This document shows, one piece after another, positions 10,556 to 21,483 of a stretch of DNA of 64,000 nucleotides; position 1 is the first letter of the stretch, and the number at the start of each line of letters is the position of its first letter. The notes beneath the pieces were generated by a model that was given only the letters and a program-made list of their open reading frames with translations, was not told where the DNA came from and made no database searches. Origin of the DNA: Cylindrotheca closterium (lineage: Eukaryota; Bacillariophyta; Bacillariophyceae; Bacillariales; Bacillariaceae). The DNA is taken from NCBI GenBank assembly GCA_933822405.4, contig CAKOGP040000001.1, positions 443,083-507,082 of the forward strand, read 5' to 3'. The position numbers and the translations under genes are program-made.

Positions 10556-10850
10556 GTTGCTGTTTATAGTAACCGATCCGTCCAAATATGGTGCAAGGCG
10601 ATTCAAATCTAAGTGCCTATGATAGAGCTGGTCAATGTTGCCAATATGTGGTCGTCCTTGGATCGTAATAACTGCAGATGTGGATCGTCCAATAGGTTTG
10701 TGATGATGTTGGGAAATTGTCAGTCGGATGGGTCGTCTGTTATTTAGTCGTGCTAATCCATAGGACCCAAAACCCAAAGTCTAGTCAAAACAACATCATT
10801 CTTCGCGACACAATTCAAGAAGCATCAAAGGATCTCCCAACTCCTACTCA

Positions 10851-12077
10851 ATGGCAGTGACGGGAACTAAGATAACTTGGCGAGAAAGCTTCCGAAGGCA
10901 CTATGAGTACTTTGCTGATGCCGGATTTGATCTCCCCTTTGCCCTCCTCGCTTTGATTGGAGAGTTGTTACTTGGATTCCTTATCATTGTCAAGGTTAAA
11001 TACACAGAGATTGATTGGATTGCCTACATGCAAGAAGTGTCAATGTGGCTCGATGGTGAATATGATTATACGAAGATTCGTGGTGCAACCGGGCCATTGG
11101 TGTACCCAGCTGGGTTTCTCTACCTATTTGGCGTATTGAAGTGGTTGACAAAGGGTGGAGTTCTAAAGGCTCAAATTGTGTTCTTGTTCTTCTATTTGGC
11201 CACCCAAGCTTCAGTATTTGCATTATACACAATAACGCTGAGAAATGGATCCAGAAAGCGAACTGCCACTGAAGTCTGGTCGTTTCGATTCGCCATGGGA
11301 TGTCTATGTATATCCAAGAGATTTCATTCGATATTCCTGTTGAGGCTCTTCAATGACGGACCCACCATGCTCGTGACCTACCTATCCTTTCTATGCTTCC
11401 TGACAAAACGGTGGAATATTGGTTGTCTTTTCTTTTCCTTTGCCGTATCACTGAAAATGAACGTACTGCTGTTTGCCCCTGGATTGCTGTTTCTATTGAT
11501 TCAAGATTCTCCGAAATGGACCATACCTCGACTCGCCATTTGCGGTGTCTCCCAAGTTCTCATTGGAGCTCCATTTTTGCTACGGCACCCTGTTTCCTAT
11601 CTACGCAAGGCCTTTGAATTAGACCGAAAATTCTTTCACATCTGGACTGTCAATCTCAAGTTTCTTCCAGAGGATGTATTTTTGTCCAAAACCGTGGCAA
11701 TCACTCTGTTACTCTTACACGTGGGATTGTTGATTGCTTATGTCTACCAATTAGTCAAAGCCTCGCGGCCTGTCAATGCAGAAACAATCTTGTCGACGTT
11801 GTTTGTGTCCAATTTTATTGGAATCTGCTGTGCGAGAACTTTGCACTACCAATTCTATTCCTGGTACTTTTCGTCATTGCCCTTTTTGCTGTGGAGGGAA
11901 ACGCCCTATCCCCTGCCGATACGTCTTGTGCTTCTGGTGGCCATTGAATACGCATTCTTGACATTTCCGGCTACCGCCAAGTCATCTGGCATTCTACAGG
12001 TAGCTCATTGGCTGATACTGATACCCTGCGTGTTGGTGATGAGTCCAACAAAAACCAAAAAGCCCAAGACAGAATAA
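10851..12077 (+). CDS. ALG3: ALG3 alpha-1,3-mannosyltransferase of the ER
   Basis: Single-exon gene of 408 residues. ALG3 adds the first dolichol-phosphate-mannose-derived mannose to the Man5 lipid-linked oligosaccharide inside the ER during N-glycan assembly. The family signature is plain: DWIAYMQEV, a GEYDYTKI segment, and GATGPLVYPAGFLYLF, followed by many hydrophobic helices and a second motif LHYQFYSWYFSSLPFLLW. Length matches the family (about 400-450). The C-terminus is Lys-rich (TKTKKPKTE), compatible with an ER-retention dilysine-like signal. Confidence 0.95.
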   Translation: MAVTGTKITWRESFRRHYEYFADAGFDLPFALLALIGELLLGFLIIVKVKYTEIDWIAYMQEVSMWLDGEYDYTKIRGATGPLVYPAGFLYLFGVLKWLTKGGVLKAQIVFLFFYLATQASVFALYTITLRNGSRKRTATEVWSFRFAMGCLCISKRFHSIFLLRLFNDGPTMLVTYLSFLCFLTKRWNIGCLFFSFAVSLKMNVLLFAPGLLFLLIQDSPKWTIPRLAICGVSQVLIGAPFLLRHPVSYLRKAFELDRKFFHIWTVNLKFLPEDVFLSKTVAITLLLLHVGLLIAYVYQLVKASRPVNAETILSTLFVSNFIGICCARTLHYQFYSWYFSSLPFLLWRETPYPLPIRLVLLVAIEYAFLTFPATAKSSGILQVAHWLILIPCVLVMSPTKTKKPKTE

Positions 12078-12168
12078 AATAGTCGTCTGAGTTCCCAACA
12101 TCCTTTCTTTCTTGACTACTTTCAATAGTATGGCATCATATCATGTATAAAAGGAAGGTTCTCTATAT

Positions 12169-13220
12169 TTATTCAAAGAAATATGGGTGCTGCAAGGCCG
12201 TCTTGCAGGCAATCCTTCGATCAGGGTCGTACACAAGAAGCTTGGTCAAGAGATCTGCCGCATTGTTGCTTCCCAACGCACTCATGGGCACTTGATCTGT
12301 GAGTGGACGTTCCCTCCATTGCGGAAACTCAGCATTGTAGTGTGGCAATCGAGTGACCGCTGGCCACATATCTCCCGTCGGCGTTCCCTTACGTTGGAAA
12401 ATCTTAAAGATCTGGTCAATATCAGATCGTCCCGGAAATAGGGGCATACCAGTGGCCATTTCGGCAAAGATGCAACCAACACTCCAGACATCGACCGCAG
12501 TGGAATACCGGTTGGCACCTAGAAGCAATTCCGGAGCACGGTACCAAAGAGTGACAACCTCAAATGTGTAAGGTCCATTGGGAATAGCCGATAGCCGAGC
12601 CAAACCGAAATCGGCCAATTTGACGTGTTTACCGTCCCCACTAATGAGCAAGTTATGAGGCTTCAAATCTCTGTGCAGAATTCGGTAGGTATGGCAGCAT
12701 CCCACACCGGCCACAATTTGTCGCATAAAGCTGCGGACTGTCTCTTGCGGCAAACCCACTCGATCCGAAATGTCATCCGACGTTTGGAACTGATCCATGT
12801 ATGTTTTGAGATCATGTGCGACGAACTCAAAGACTAGATACAAACCTCCAGGATCAGCCTGCTTGATATCAAACAGCTTGACCACATTGGGATGATCCAA
12901 TTCTCTCAGTAGCGAGATTTCTCGAATCACATTGCACGGAACTCCACCTTCGGGTGTGGAATCCGCAAACGGAATTCTTTTTATGGCAACAATGTCCCCG
13001 GTATCCTCTTTTCTCCCTTTGTAGACCACACCATAGGCTCCTTGGCCAATCATTTCAGTGCTGCATTGGAAGACAGAAGTTTGTCAGATGAAAGATTCCA
13101 AAAGATGTAGATGCTCATTTCAATAATAGAAAACTGGATTCAATCATGAATGACTTACCGTTCATATCCCTCGAGAGGAGGTTCCTCGTCACTGCTGCTG
13201 CGCTCTGAATCTGATGCCAT
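12169..13220 (-). CDS. Cyclin-dependent kinase with variant PSTAIRE helix
   Basis: Two exons (13220-13159 and 13060-12169) give 317 residues. The first exon encodes a short acidic N-terminus (MASDSERSSSDEEPP). The kinase domain carries IGQGAYGVVYKG, VAIKRIPF, HRDLKPHNLL, ADFGLARL and TFEVVTLWYRAPELLLG, the CDK activation segment with its phospho-threonine. The cyclin-binding helix reads PCNVIRE where CDK1/2 have PSTAIRE; this places it in the CDK family but not in a class I can name. CDKs of diatoms include several lineage-specific types, so a cell-cycle or transcriptional role is open. Confidence 0.9.
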
Positions 13221-13525
13221 CGTCATTCGTAAATCTAAAATTCAACGGCTATTTGGGGATGTCTTTTTTTATCAGATGCCATTTTCGCGGTCTTTCCGGT
13301 GTACCGTGTGTACTACTCCCGGCAGTGACATCGGCAGCGACATCGCTGATCGAATCCTTTAATATCCGGGTTCTTTCTGAATGCCACGACTGACGAAGAA
13401 GTTTGACGGTCGAATTTTGTGTTCTTGTGGCACCCGTTTCAGAAGTGATCAACACAAAAGCATCGTTCCATATCCTTGATTTTTTTACTAGTGATACCTA
13501 CCCACGAACAATACGAAATAACATC
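13221..13525. other. Divergent intergenic region
   Basis: Shared 5' region of the CDK gene (minus) and the small gene at 13526 (plus). I see no coding, RNA gene or strong motif. Confidence 0.5.
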
Positions 13526-14066
13526 ATGGCGACTAGAGTGGTTTCTTTACTGGAAATGATTGCCTCGCGAGGGGGCATTGTCAAGGTAGGAATTTGACAA
13601 CACCACCTGAAATGGAACCTACGTACCATTCCTGTTTTTCTGACACGCAGTTTTCCTCTTCTAGACTACCAACGCGCCAGGGGCTTGGGCTATTATTGCA
13701 CAATGGAGAAGATATTTTGAACTCAAGGGCGAAGAAGTGGATGAAGAAGAATATACGGAAGAATTCAAGCGAGCCTTTGCAGATGTGCGAATGGAACAGA
13801 AAAGCGAAGACCAGCAGCAGCAATTGAAAGAGACAATCCTGGCGCCCATTGCTGACCCAGGAGTCGTGGAAGCCCGCAAATATTTTGCCATGCAATACTT
13901 GCGAAGTTTGACCCAAGAATCACAATCCGGTATTCCAACACCATCTTCCAATCCTTTTCCTTCTGGTCCAACTGTAGAGGAACGAAATGCGCAAGCAGAG
14001 CGCATCCTCAACAATCCAGACTTGAGGATTCCAACAGGAGATGAATTTCTGAACCTTGCACAATAA
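13526..14066 (+). CDS. Conserved-looking small protein of unknown function
   Basis: Two exons (13526-13585 and 13665-14066) give 153 residues. The first exon encodes MATRVVSLLEMIASRGGIVK and the second continues TTNAPGAWAIIAQWRRYFEL, then a charged helical region with EEYTEEFKRAFADV and EARKYFAMQYL, and a Pro-rich stretch before IPTGDEFLNLAQ. The splice is inferred because it joins two frames with normal GTAGGA/CTAG sites and gives an ATG start. I do not recognise the family. A largely helical soluble protein is expected. Confidence 0.6.
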
Positions 14067-14283
14067 CGTTAGCATAATATTTTAGGTATTTTTGATTAGA
14101 TACATAATGATTCGTCGGAAGAAATGCTTGTGGGGTTAGGTGAATATCATCATCCAAATTTTTTTCACCAGACTCGTACTATACTGAATGATTCACAGTG
14201 GCTTTAAGCTGTAAAAATGTAGATAGATTACCAGCAAAAGTAGATATGGTAGCATCAGCAACAGTTGGAATCATCATCGGGCG

Positions 14284-14931
14284 CTAGCTCAAACCGTCTA
14301 CTACGCTCTCCTTGTGCGTTGGACTAATTGGCTCAGCACCATAGTAAGCATCACATACGGCTTCTGCAAACCGTTCTGATTTCAGACTTCCAACATTTCC
14401 GATTACATTCTTGTACACCAGAGTGTCCCCTTTCACAGTCATTTCAATAATGGCACCTTCCAGAAACGCATCTGTTGGATTTAGTTTCTTGAATTCCTCT
14501 AGTTTGTCCAAGTCGTCACCGTTCATCCGGGGCTCCAAAGCTTCCAAAATAGCCGTAATGCAGGTTTCCATATCGACTTCTCGATACATCACGATGCGAA
14601 TGGTTCGATTGATGGAAGGATCCAGGAGAACTTGTTCAATACTACCCTCCCCTGTAGACGGCTCTTTCTTGATGGCCTCTATTGATTCAGGATGCATATA
14701 GGTAGCAACGGCATATACCTACACAGCTGATGCATTCGTTTAGAAACATCATCATCATTGAAAAAAAACGGTACTGGGATCAGGTGACACATTGTACGAA
14801 ATTTCTATACTTGCCTTGACAATGACATACTTCACTCGAACGCCAAGTCCGACGAGTTCCAGCCCGTTGTAGGTCTGTGGAAACCCAATTCCAGTAGATG
14901 GCTCAATAGCAATTGTAGTAGCATTAGACAT
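14284..14931 (-). CDS. Chalcone-isomerase-fold protein
   Basis: Two exons (14931-14815 and 14718-14284) give 183 residues. The join produces GFPQTYNGLELVGLGVRVK followed by YVIVKVYAVATYM, matching the start of the chalcone-isomerase fold, whose non-plant members are CHI-like proteins that may bind fatty acids. Later motifs are TIRIVMYREVDMETC, GAIIEMTVKGDTLVYKN and SERFAEAVCDAYYG. No signal for secretion is seen. The intron uses a GC donor (AAG|GCAAGT) and an ordinary AG acceptor; the nearby GT alternative breaks the frame. True flavonoid isomerase activity is unlikely outside plants, so a lipid-related role is the safer inference. Confidence 0.8.
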
Positions 14932-15392
14932 TCCTTACAATAATTTTTCTCCTGCCGATGAGAGCTGAGTCTCATGCTGCATTAGCAACCACTTCGAGCT
15001 GCGAAAGAAAAGAAAAAGGATGCGGTGTTCATGTTTTGAAATTTCAAATTGTGAATCGAACGATTCAATCACGAGTCTTCCTCCCATTTTTTAAAAATTT
15101 CTTTGTCATTGTGAAGCACCTCGTCAGGTGCTGTTGAGTGGACACGATGATTTCTTCTCCCCAGACGTTGAACCATTCTATACCTCCAACGATGACTGAT
15201 ACGCCGTCGTCATCCAAAGCGTTGCCACTCCGTAGCTGAGATATTTCTTTCCCGCCCGATCAAGCAACCTTCAGACCAAACAAACGGATTGGATCGACAG
15301 AATGCGTTGGAAGCCAAACGGCAATGGATCCGATACCCTTGTAGATGGGCTCAAAATCGGTCACTGGACTGGTTTTCAACGCGTAAAACAGA
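14932..15392. other. Divergent intergenic region
   Basis: Lies between the CHI-fold gene (minus) and the CLC gene (plus). It holds A/T runs and no coding signal that I can support. Confidence 0.5.
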
Positions 15393-18300
15393 ATGTATCC
15401 ATACACTCGGCACCAGGATGGTGGCTTTCCTCCTCCTCCTGACAGGAGGCAATCAAGCGAGCAGGGATTGGTAGCCATGCCACAAAGAAGCGACAAGGAA
15501 AATGCCAGCGAAAACCTCAATCCGCAGTATTTGCGACGTGCTAGTACTGGCAAAAACAATACAACGAGCCGACTGCCGTTTGTGAACCATGGCAGCTCTT
15601 CCATTCGCCGCAATGACAGGAGCATGGACCGAACTCTTTCAAGTGTTCTGGACTATTCTTCAACCAATACTCTTGTTCCGACTCCAGCTTTCATTCCTTC
15701 CGTGCCTCTAAATCATATGGCAAACATTCCCAGAGTGTCGCATAACATTTACAGCATTCAACATGGTGGCTCTTTCTCGCACTCAGAAGGTTCCAGTGAA
15801 AACAGCTTGTTTCCAGACAGCTTTTCACTTGCCGGTGACAGCATTTTACCAGACGACCCACCAGTGAACAATCTGAATGTAAAAGTCTTTGATAGCCTGG
15901 ACCACTTTGCACCACCATCAAGTTTCACTGGCGTCCACAACACACAGTCAACGGCCACTCGACCTCCGCGAGACCGAGGCAACGATGCGCCTCGAGCTCA
16001 TCCGAGCTATGGCACGAACCAGTCTTTTCAGAAAGATTTACCGCGTCTTGATCCTTACCCACAACAGCCATTTGAAAAACTCTTTCAAGATGAAGGCAGC
16101 GAACAAGCTCTTCCGGACATGGGATCGCTTCGAAACCTTGTCGTGACCGCGTTGGATCCATCCGAGTTTCTTTCCACTGGAATGAAGTTTCGCGAAGATG
16201 GCACACCGTATTTTGACGACGATACAAGTTGGAGTGTGTCTGCTATGCTTCGGATTTATCTCTACAATCCAGTTTATCCTGAATTCACATCGATGCAACA
16301 GTTTACGTGGGCTGTCATTATCGGCATTACTATGGGAGTGTTCACAGCAACATGGAAGATGCTGATTGAACAATGTGTTGAATTTGTGTGGAAAGATATC
16401 CCAACGATGCTATTAAAGAAGGGATACTTTACTAGTATTGACGGAGGCTTTCCCATCTACCATTACATGTGGATTTGTCCCAGCATTATGGGGGCTGTAC
16501 TTTCCTACATTTCTGCATCACTTCCAACTCCAATCCCTGGACAGAATGAATGGATAAATAGCCTCCACGCTCGTGGTATACAAGGATATGATACCTTTTG
16601 GCAGCTCTTTCTTCTGTCGACTGCGGGGATGTCATCAGGTAAAGTCATTTGCTTTGAGCGAAGACTGGTTTCGTCGCAAACAGCACGCTAACTTTCATGT
16701 TTTATTTATAGGGCTTAGTCTTGGCCCTGAATTACCCCTGGTTCTTGCAGCTGGAATGTTTGGATCGTGGCTGGGGGTGCTGTGTAAGCAGTCTATGCTT
16801 CAAGCTCGAGTATTGAACCTCACTGCTGCATCTGCAGCCGTTGGAGGATTCTTTGGATTTCCGATGGCTGGAGCTTTGTTTGTTCTGGAGATTCCTCATA
16901 GGATGGGGTTGCAGTACTTTGAAGCTCTATCCCCTGCCACGATTGCCTCTATCGTTGCAGTACTAACGAATCGGCTCGTTACAGGAAACGACGTGACAGG
17001 CTACTACGAATACCCCTTCTTGAATGAGACTTTGCCAAGCGAAATTTTCACCAGTGCCATTATCTTTGGTCTTTTTGGAGCAGCAGTTGGTATCATGTAT
17101 GCCAAGGCTGTGATGAAGCTGAAGCATAATATTCATGAGATGTTTCAAGGTACTTGTACGTCATCAAGACAACAAAACCACCGACATCCTTCGGCACAGA
17201 CAGCATCAGTTTCCGAGAGTTTACCACTTGTTAGAGGGCCATCGACTGAAAATGTAATTTCAAATCAATCAGTGGATAGCCCCAATGCAAATACAAGGCG
17301 TCTCAAAAGTAAACGCGCAGCGGCTACTGGAGCAGTTGCTGGAAGCTTGGTTGGTCTGACTTCTATGTTTATACCACACGTCATGTTTTGGGGCGAGGCT
17401 CAGCTACAAACATTAATCGATAAAGGCCGGACCCCATTACCTGTTTTTGGGCGGGGCGATGATCCTTCGGCAGGCCTTGTTTCCCTCGGGTATTGTATTG
17501 AAAGCAACAATGATTCAAACGAAGGTAACGGTTTCACTCTGGGGTGTTCAATTGGTATGTTGGCTTCATTGTTTGTCAGTCCGTTATTTATGTGATGAAT
17601 TCCAACACATTGCAATGAAGCTATTGCTCTAGCAAAGACTTTTGTAACTGGATTGAGCCTTGGGACTGGGATTGTCGGTGGACATTTCTGGGGACCGCTT
17701 TTCGTTGGGTGCGCCATGTCACACTTTTTAACTGACTTTGTGGCCCAAATCTCAAGAAGTGTTGGCCTATCAACAAGCCTTTCGGCCTACCCATGCGTCG
17801 CGTGAGTATCGGTTTGCTCGTAATCTTGGTTGAGGATTACCTTGTCGCTAACGGTCTTTGCTGTATAGTCTCTTATGCATCATGGGTAGCACACACGTGG
17901 TTACCTTTCGAGCACATATCGCAATCATTTTGATCTTGACTTTGACTATTGATGCATTCAATCCAGAAGGTGATGGTGCTGCAGGAATTAAAGTTGCGGG
18001 AGACTACTCTGCTGTTTTTCCACTGTTGACAGTGGCAGTCTTCGTTTCTTGCCAAATTTCTCGAAGAGTTGTATTCTACGACAAGCAACGAAGCCGAGGT
18101 GATATTATGGCGACACCGGAGGTACTTTGCGAACCGGGGTAAGTTGAAATTCGACCACTTCGTTGGGCTGCACGAAGTGCACTAATCTTCACTTTTGTAG
18201 CAAGGAAGGGAGGCCATTCGTCATCGATTACGAAGTACAAGACAACGACATTTTGGGGTCCGAGTCAGAAGCAGAGTCTGACCACATTGTCGATGAGGTA

Positions 18301-18849
18301 TCAGAGTCAAGTAGTGAAGTCCTCGACCACATAGGAGACGTAAGCGTATCTCGAATGACGATCGAGGCAGACTTCGATGCAAAGAGCAAACGTTTTCGAA
18401 AGGAATCGACCGAAAACCGCCTACCACCGAGACACCGTGATCTCGTGGCTCAACCCGCAGAACCAAGCAAAAGGGCAGTCACAGACCTTCAAAATAGAGG
18501 CCCGCCATCATGGAATAAGAACTTGGATGGACTAGACAAGATATTGAGCACGGACACGCCGCCGGTCCCTACCCCTCCTGCACAGAGGAAGAATCACCGT
18601 CGAACCAGAAGTGAACCTGTGGAAATGGAAGTGTTAGCAAGAAAGGCTTTCAGTCAAAGAAATGATAGTGGCAAAATGTCTCGAAGATCGAGTTTGAAAC
18701 GAGTCGAAAGCTTCGGTCAAGTGGATCAGGAACAACCATCACTTCTCGACCAAGCTCGCAGACGCTGCGCTTCATACGCCACGGCTGAAACAAGTCAGAA
18801 GCTGATGCAAAAGCAAATGACGCAGCCGATGAGGAAGCATTCTCGGTAG
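15393..18849 (+). CDS. CLC-type chloride channel or transporter
   Basis: Five exons (15393-16638, 16712-17554, 17633-17801, 17869-18138, 18201-18849) give 1058 residues; a second in-frame ATG at 15477 would give 1030. About 280 disordered Ser/Pro-rich residues precede the membrane part. The CLC core is shown by SSGLSLGPELPLVLAAG across the first intron, where the Glu occupies the gating-glutamate position, by GGFFGFPMAGALFVLE, and by KTFVTGLSLGTGIVGGHFWG with PLFVGCAMSH. The usual GSGIP anion motif before the first signature is not obvious (PIPGQNEWI stands there). The C-terminus is a long charged tail with RRTRSEP and RRSSLKR, likely phosphorylation sites, and I see no CBS pair. Membrane location (plasma, vacuole or plastid) cannot be told. 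Confidence 0.88.
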
Positions 18850-18889
18850 CCTGAACAAAAAAAAGGCAAATATAACATTTAGTTGACAT

Positions 18890-19917
18890 CTAATGGACAA
18901 TCTTTAAGCTAAAATCCACACAAGAGTATCCCTGAGTCAATTTTCCTTGCGAGACGACATCGATATCAGGGCAAAGAAATCCGGGCATGCTTTCAGTCGT
19001 AATCCCACCACTAGCCTCGACGATGACATGTGGATATTGCTCCTTGAATGTCTTGGCATCTTTTCGCAGATTCTCTGGTGTAAAGTTATCAAGCATGACA
19101 ATATCAGCCCCGGCTTTGGCAGCTTCAAGAGCCTCTTCTAGTGACTGACACTCCACTTCGATTTTCTGTGAAAAACCAGCAGCCTTCCTCGCAAGCTTGA
19201 CCGCTTTTTCTATTGATCCTGAGGCCCAAATGTGGTTGTCTTTCAACATGACCATCTGACTTAAATCCTTTTGCAATGTTAGAGCCCTTCATTCGACTGT
19301 ACTTGTAGCAAATAACACAACACATTGGACGTACCAGTCGGTGAGTGGCTGCACCACCCACAAGAAGGCCGTACTTTTCAACAATTCGAAACCCAGGTGT
19401 TGTTTTTCGGGTACCAGCAACCCAGCCATTCCAACCAAGATTTTTCGCTATATCTGCGGCTTCTCGAGAAAGAGTTGCAACTCCAGAGCAACGGCTCAAT
19501 GTGTTCAAAGCAGTCCGTTCCCCTTGAAGAATCTTGTTCACAGGTCCCGTGACAGTTGCGAAAACAACTTTTTCACTGATTTCGATGTTGTTGCCCTCGA
19601 CTGCGATTTCTTCCCACTCAACCTTGCAGTCCAGCATCTGAAAAACTTTTGTGAAAAACGGTTTGCCTGGAAAACATTATTGCTAAGACGTGAGAACATT
19701 CGTGACTAGCTAGAGCAAAAAAAATACCGTCCATTCTGTTTGGCTTGCCTGCAAAAACACCTGAGGATTTCATGAGAAGCTTCGCTTCCTTTGTGTCAGA
19801 TCCAACAACAAGCCCCCCTACATCGAAGCTTGGCATGTCATCATGGATCCAACCTGCAATGACTGACTCTAGGTTGGGTGGCAAAAGGCCTTCGAAGCTT
19901 GGTACTGCTTCGTCCAT
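18890..19917 (-). CDS. QPRT: Quinolinate phosphoribosyltransferase (NAD biosynthesis)
   Basis: Converts quinolinate and PRPP to nicotinate mononucleotide. Three exons: 19917-19749, 19666-19335 and 19267-18890, giving 292 residues, the family's usual length. Motifs include [38 protein letters not shown], then HRL joined to [24 protein letters not shown] and VEASGGIT. The first intron has two possible donors. A GC donor at 19748 gives [14 protein letters not shown], an exact fit to the family. A GT donor at 19727 would insert seven residues. I prefer the GC donor. No organelle presequence is seen, so a cytosolic enzyme is likely. The CLC gene ends 40 bases from its stop on the other strand. Confidence 0.93.
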
Positions 19918-20130
19918 GTTTGCTGATTTGTGATGGGAAATGCAAACAAATATTTTTTATGTTGCGCAAAACATGCGCGAAAACAGAATAATTGCGCCGA
20001 AGTTTGAACCAAAAACCGGGAAGAACTATCAGGTGCAAACATCGTTTTCACACAACATGTAAACAATATAGCTATAATTAATGCAATTACAGGATAGAGC
20101 ATTCTACTCCGATCAGCAACCATTGTGATT

Positions 20131-21483
20131 TTAGATGGTGTCTAGGTATGAAGAAATTCCAGCTCCACTAACGGCAGGGTTCTGGGGAACGGTGTCAAGG
20201 TAGCTAGCAATGCCACGTCCACTTGGTGGAGTCGAAGCAAAAGCAGGAGCAGCTTGGGCGGGTGTGGGGGCAGAGTATGCTTGAGTGGCTTGAGAAGCAG
20301 GAGGAGAATAGGGCGTTGGAGCAGATCCACTGACAGTGTTCAGGTATGACGACATTCCTGGTCCACTGACAGGTGCATTCTTGGGGACACTGTCGAGGTA
20401 CGAAGTGATTCCTGGGCCACTGACAGATGGGTTCTTGGGGACAGTGTCAAGATAGCTAGCAATTCCTCGTCCACTTGGTGGAGTAGAGCTGAAGGCTGGG
20501 GCAGCTTGACCAGCAGCTGGGGTTGATGCAGCTGGAGTAGACGCGACTGGAGCAGAGTAGGCTTGAGCTGATCCACCAGATCCACCACCGACAGTGTTTA
20601 GGTATGACGACATTCCCGGTCCACTGACAGGTGCGTTCTTGGGCACACTATCAAGGTAAGAAGTGATTCCTGGTCCACTGACAGATGGGTTCTTGGGGAC
20701 AGTGTCAAGATAGCTAGCAATTCCTCGTCCACTTGGTGGAGTCGAACTGAAGGCTGGGGCAGCTTGGGCAGCAGCAGCAGGTGTAGATGCAGCTGGAGTC
20801 GACGCAGCGGGAGCAGCGTACGCTTGTGCTGATCCACCAGATCCACCACCGACTGTGTTCAGGTATGACGACATTCCCGGTCCACTGACAGGTGCGTTCT
20901 TGGGCACACTATCAAGGTAAGAAGTGATTCCTGGTCCACTGACAGAAGGGTTCTTGGGAACAGTATCAAGGTAGCTAGCAATTCCTCGTCCACTTGGTGG
21001 AGTCGAACTGAAGGCTGGGGTAGATGCGGCAGCGGCAGGAGGAGTGTTGGCTTGACGTGCTGGAGGAGTGTAAGCTGTAGAAGCAGGAGGAGAGTAAGGT
21101 GCTGGAGCAGCTCCACTCATGGAGTCAAGGTAAGACGTGATACCTGCTCCTCCGACTGGAGGGTTTCTGTGAACAGTGTCCAAATAAGAAGTCATTCCAG
21201 GCCCACTGACTCCACTCTGCTTTGGAACGGAATCAAGATATGATTGAATACCTGATCCGTTCATTTGTGCGGCTTGTGCCTCAGTGGATCCATTGGTGAA
21301 GAAGAAAGGAGCACTGTCGCCAGTCTCCTCTGCTTGGTTTGTGAAAAAGAAAGGAGCGTCTTGTGCTTTATTCGACGAAACAGGATTGGACACTGCTGGG
21401 GCAGCACTTCCAAGATTTTCAAGGTATGAGAATCCAGACGCTGAAGCAGCGATTGCTAGGACTGTGACGGCCGTGAATTTCAT
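20131..21483 (-). CDS. Plastid-type SYLD-motif tandem repeat protein
   Basis: Single-exon protein of 450 residues. It begins with a signal peptide (MKFTAVTVLAIAASASG) followed by F, resembling the plastid-import signature. A duplicated APFFFTN segment follows. The rest is built from the motif SG.G[IM].SYLD.V, seen 14 times plus one FSYLENL at the N-terminus. Motifs come in triplets 18 residues apart, and the triplets are separated by Pro/Ala/Ser/Thr-rich linkers ending APAFSSTPPSGRG. Three triplet-plus-linker units are almost identical in DNA (period 258 and 261 bases). I recognise no known family. The architecture, short sticky motifs on flexible spacers, resembles multivalent linker proteins such as the Rubisco linkers EPYC1 and PYCO1; the sequence itself is not theirs. 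Confidence 0.8.
   Translation of the reverse strand: MKFTAVTVLAIAASASGFSYLENLGSAAPAVSNPVSSNKAQDAPFFFTNQAEETGDSAPFFFTNGSTEAQAAQMNGSGIQSYLDSVPKQSGVSGPGMTSYLDTVHRNPPVGGAGITSYLDSMSGAAPAPYSPPASTAYTPPARQANTPPAAAASTPAFSSTPPSGRGIASYLDTVPKNPSVSGPGITSYLDSVPKNAPVSGPGMSSYLNTVGGGSGGSAQAYAAPAASTPAASTPAAAAQAAPAFSSTPPSGRGIASYLDTVPKNPSVSGPGITSYLDSVPKNAPVSGPGMSSYLNTVGGGSGGSAQAYSAPVASTPAASTPAAGQAAPAFSSTPPSGRGIASYLDTVPKNPSVSGPGITSYLDSVPKNAPVSGPGMSSYLNTVSGSAPTPYSPPASQATQAYSAPTPAQAAPAFASTPPSGRGIASYLDTVPQNPAVSGAGISSYLDTI
20150..21243. repeat. Coding tandem repeats, about 54 and 258-261 bases
   Basis: DNA repeats underlying the SYLD protein. The words AGGTATGACGACATTCC start at 20342, 20600 and 20861, showing long periods of 258 and 261 bases. 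Inside each unit three 54-base subunits encode SYLD motifs. Near identity suggests recent expansion; copy number may be mis-assembled or polymorphic. Confidence 0.85.
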
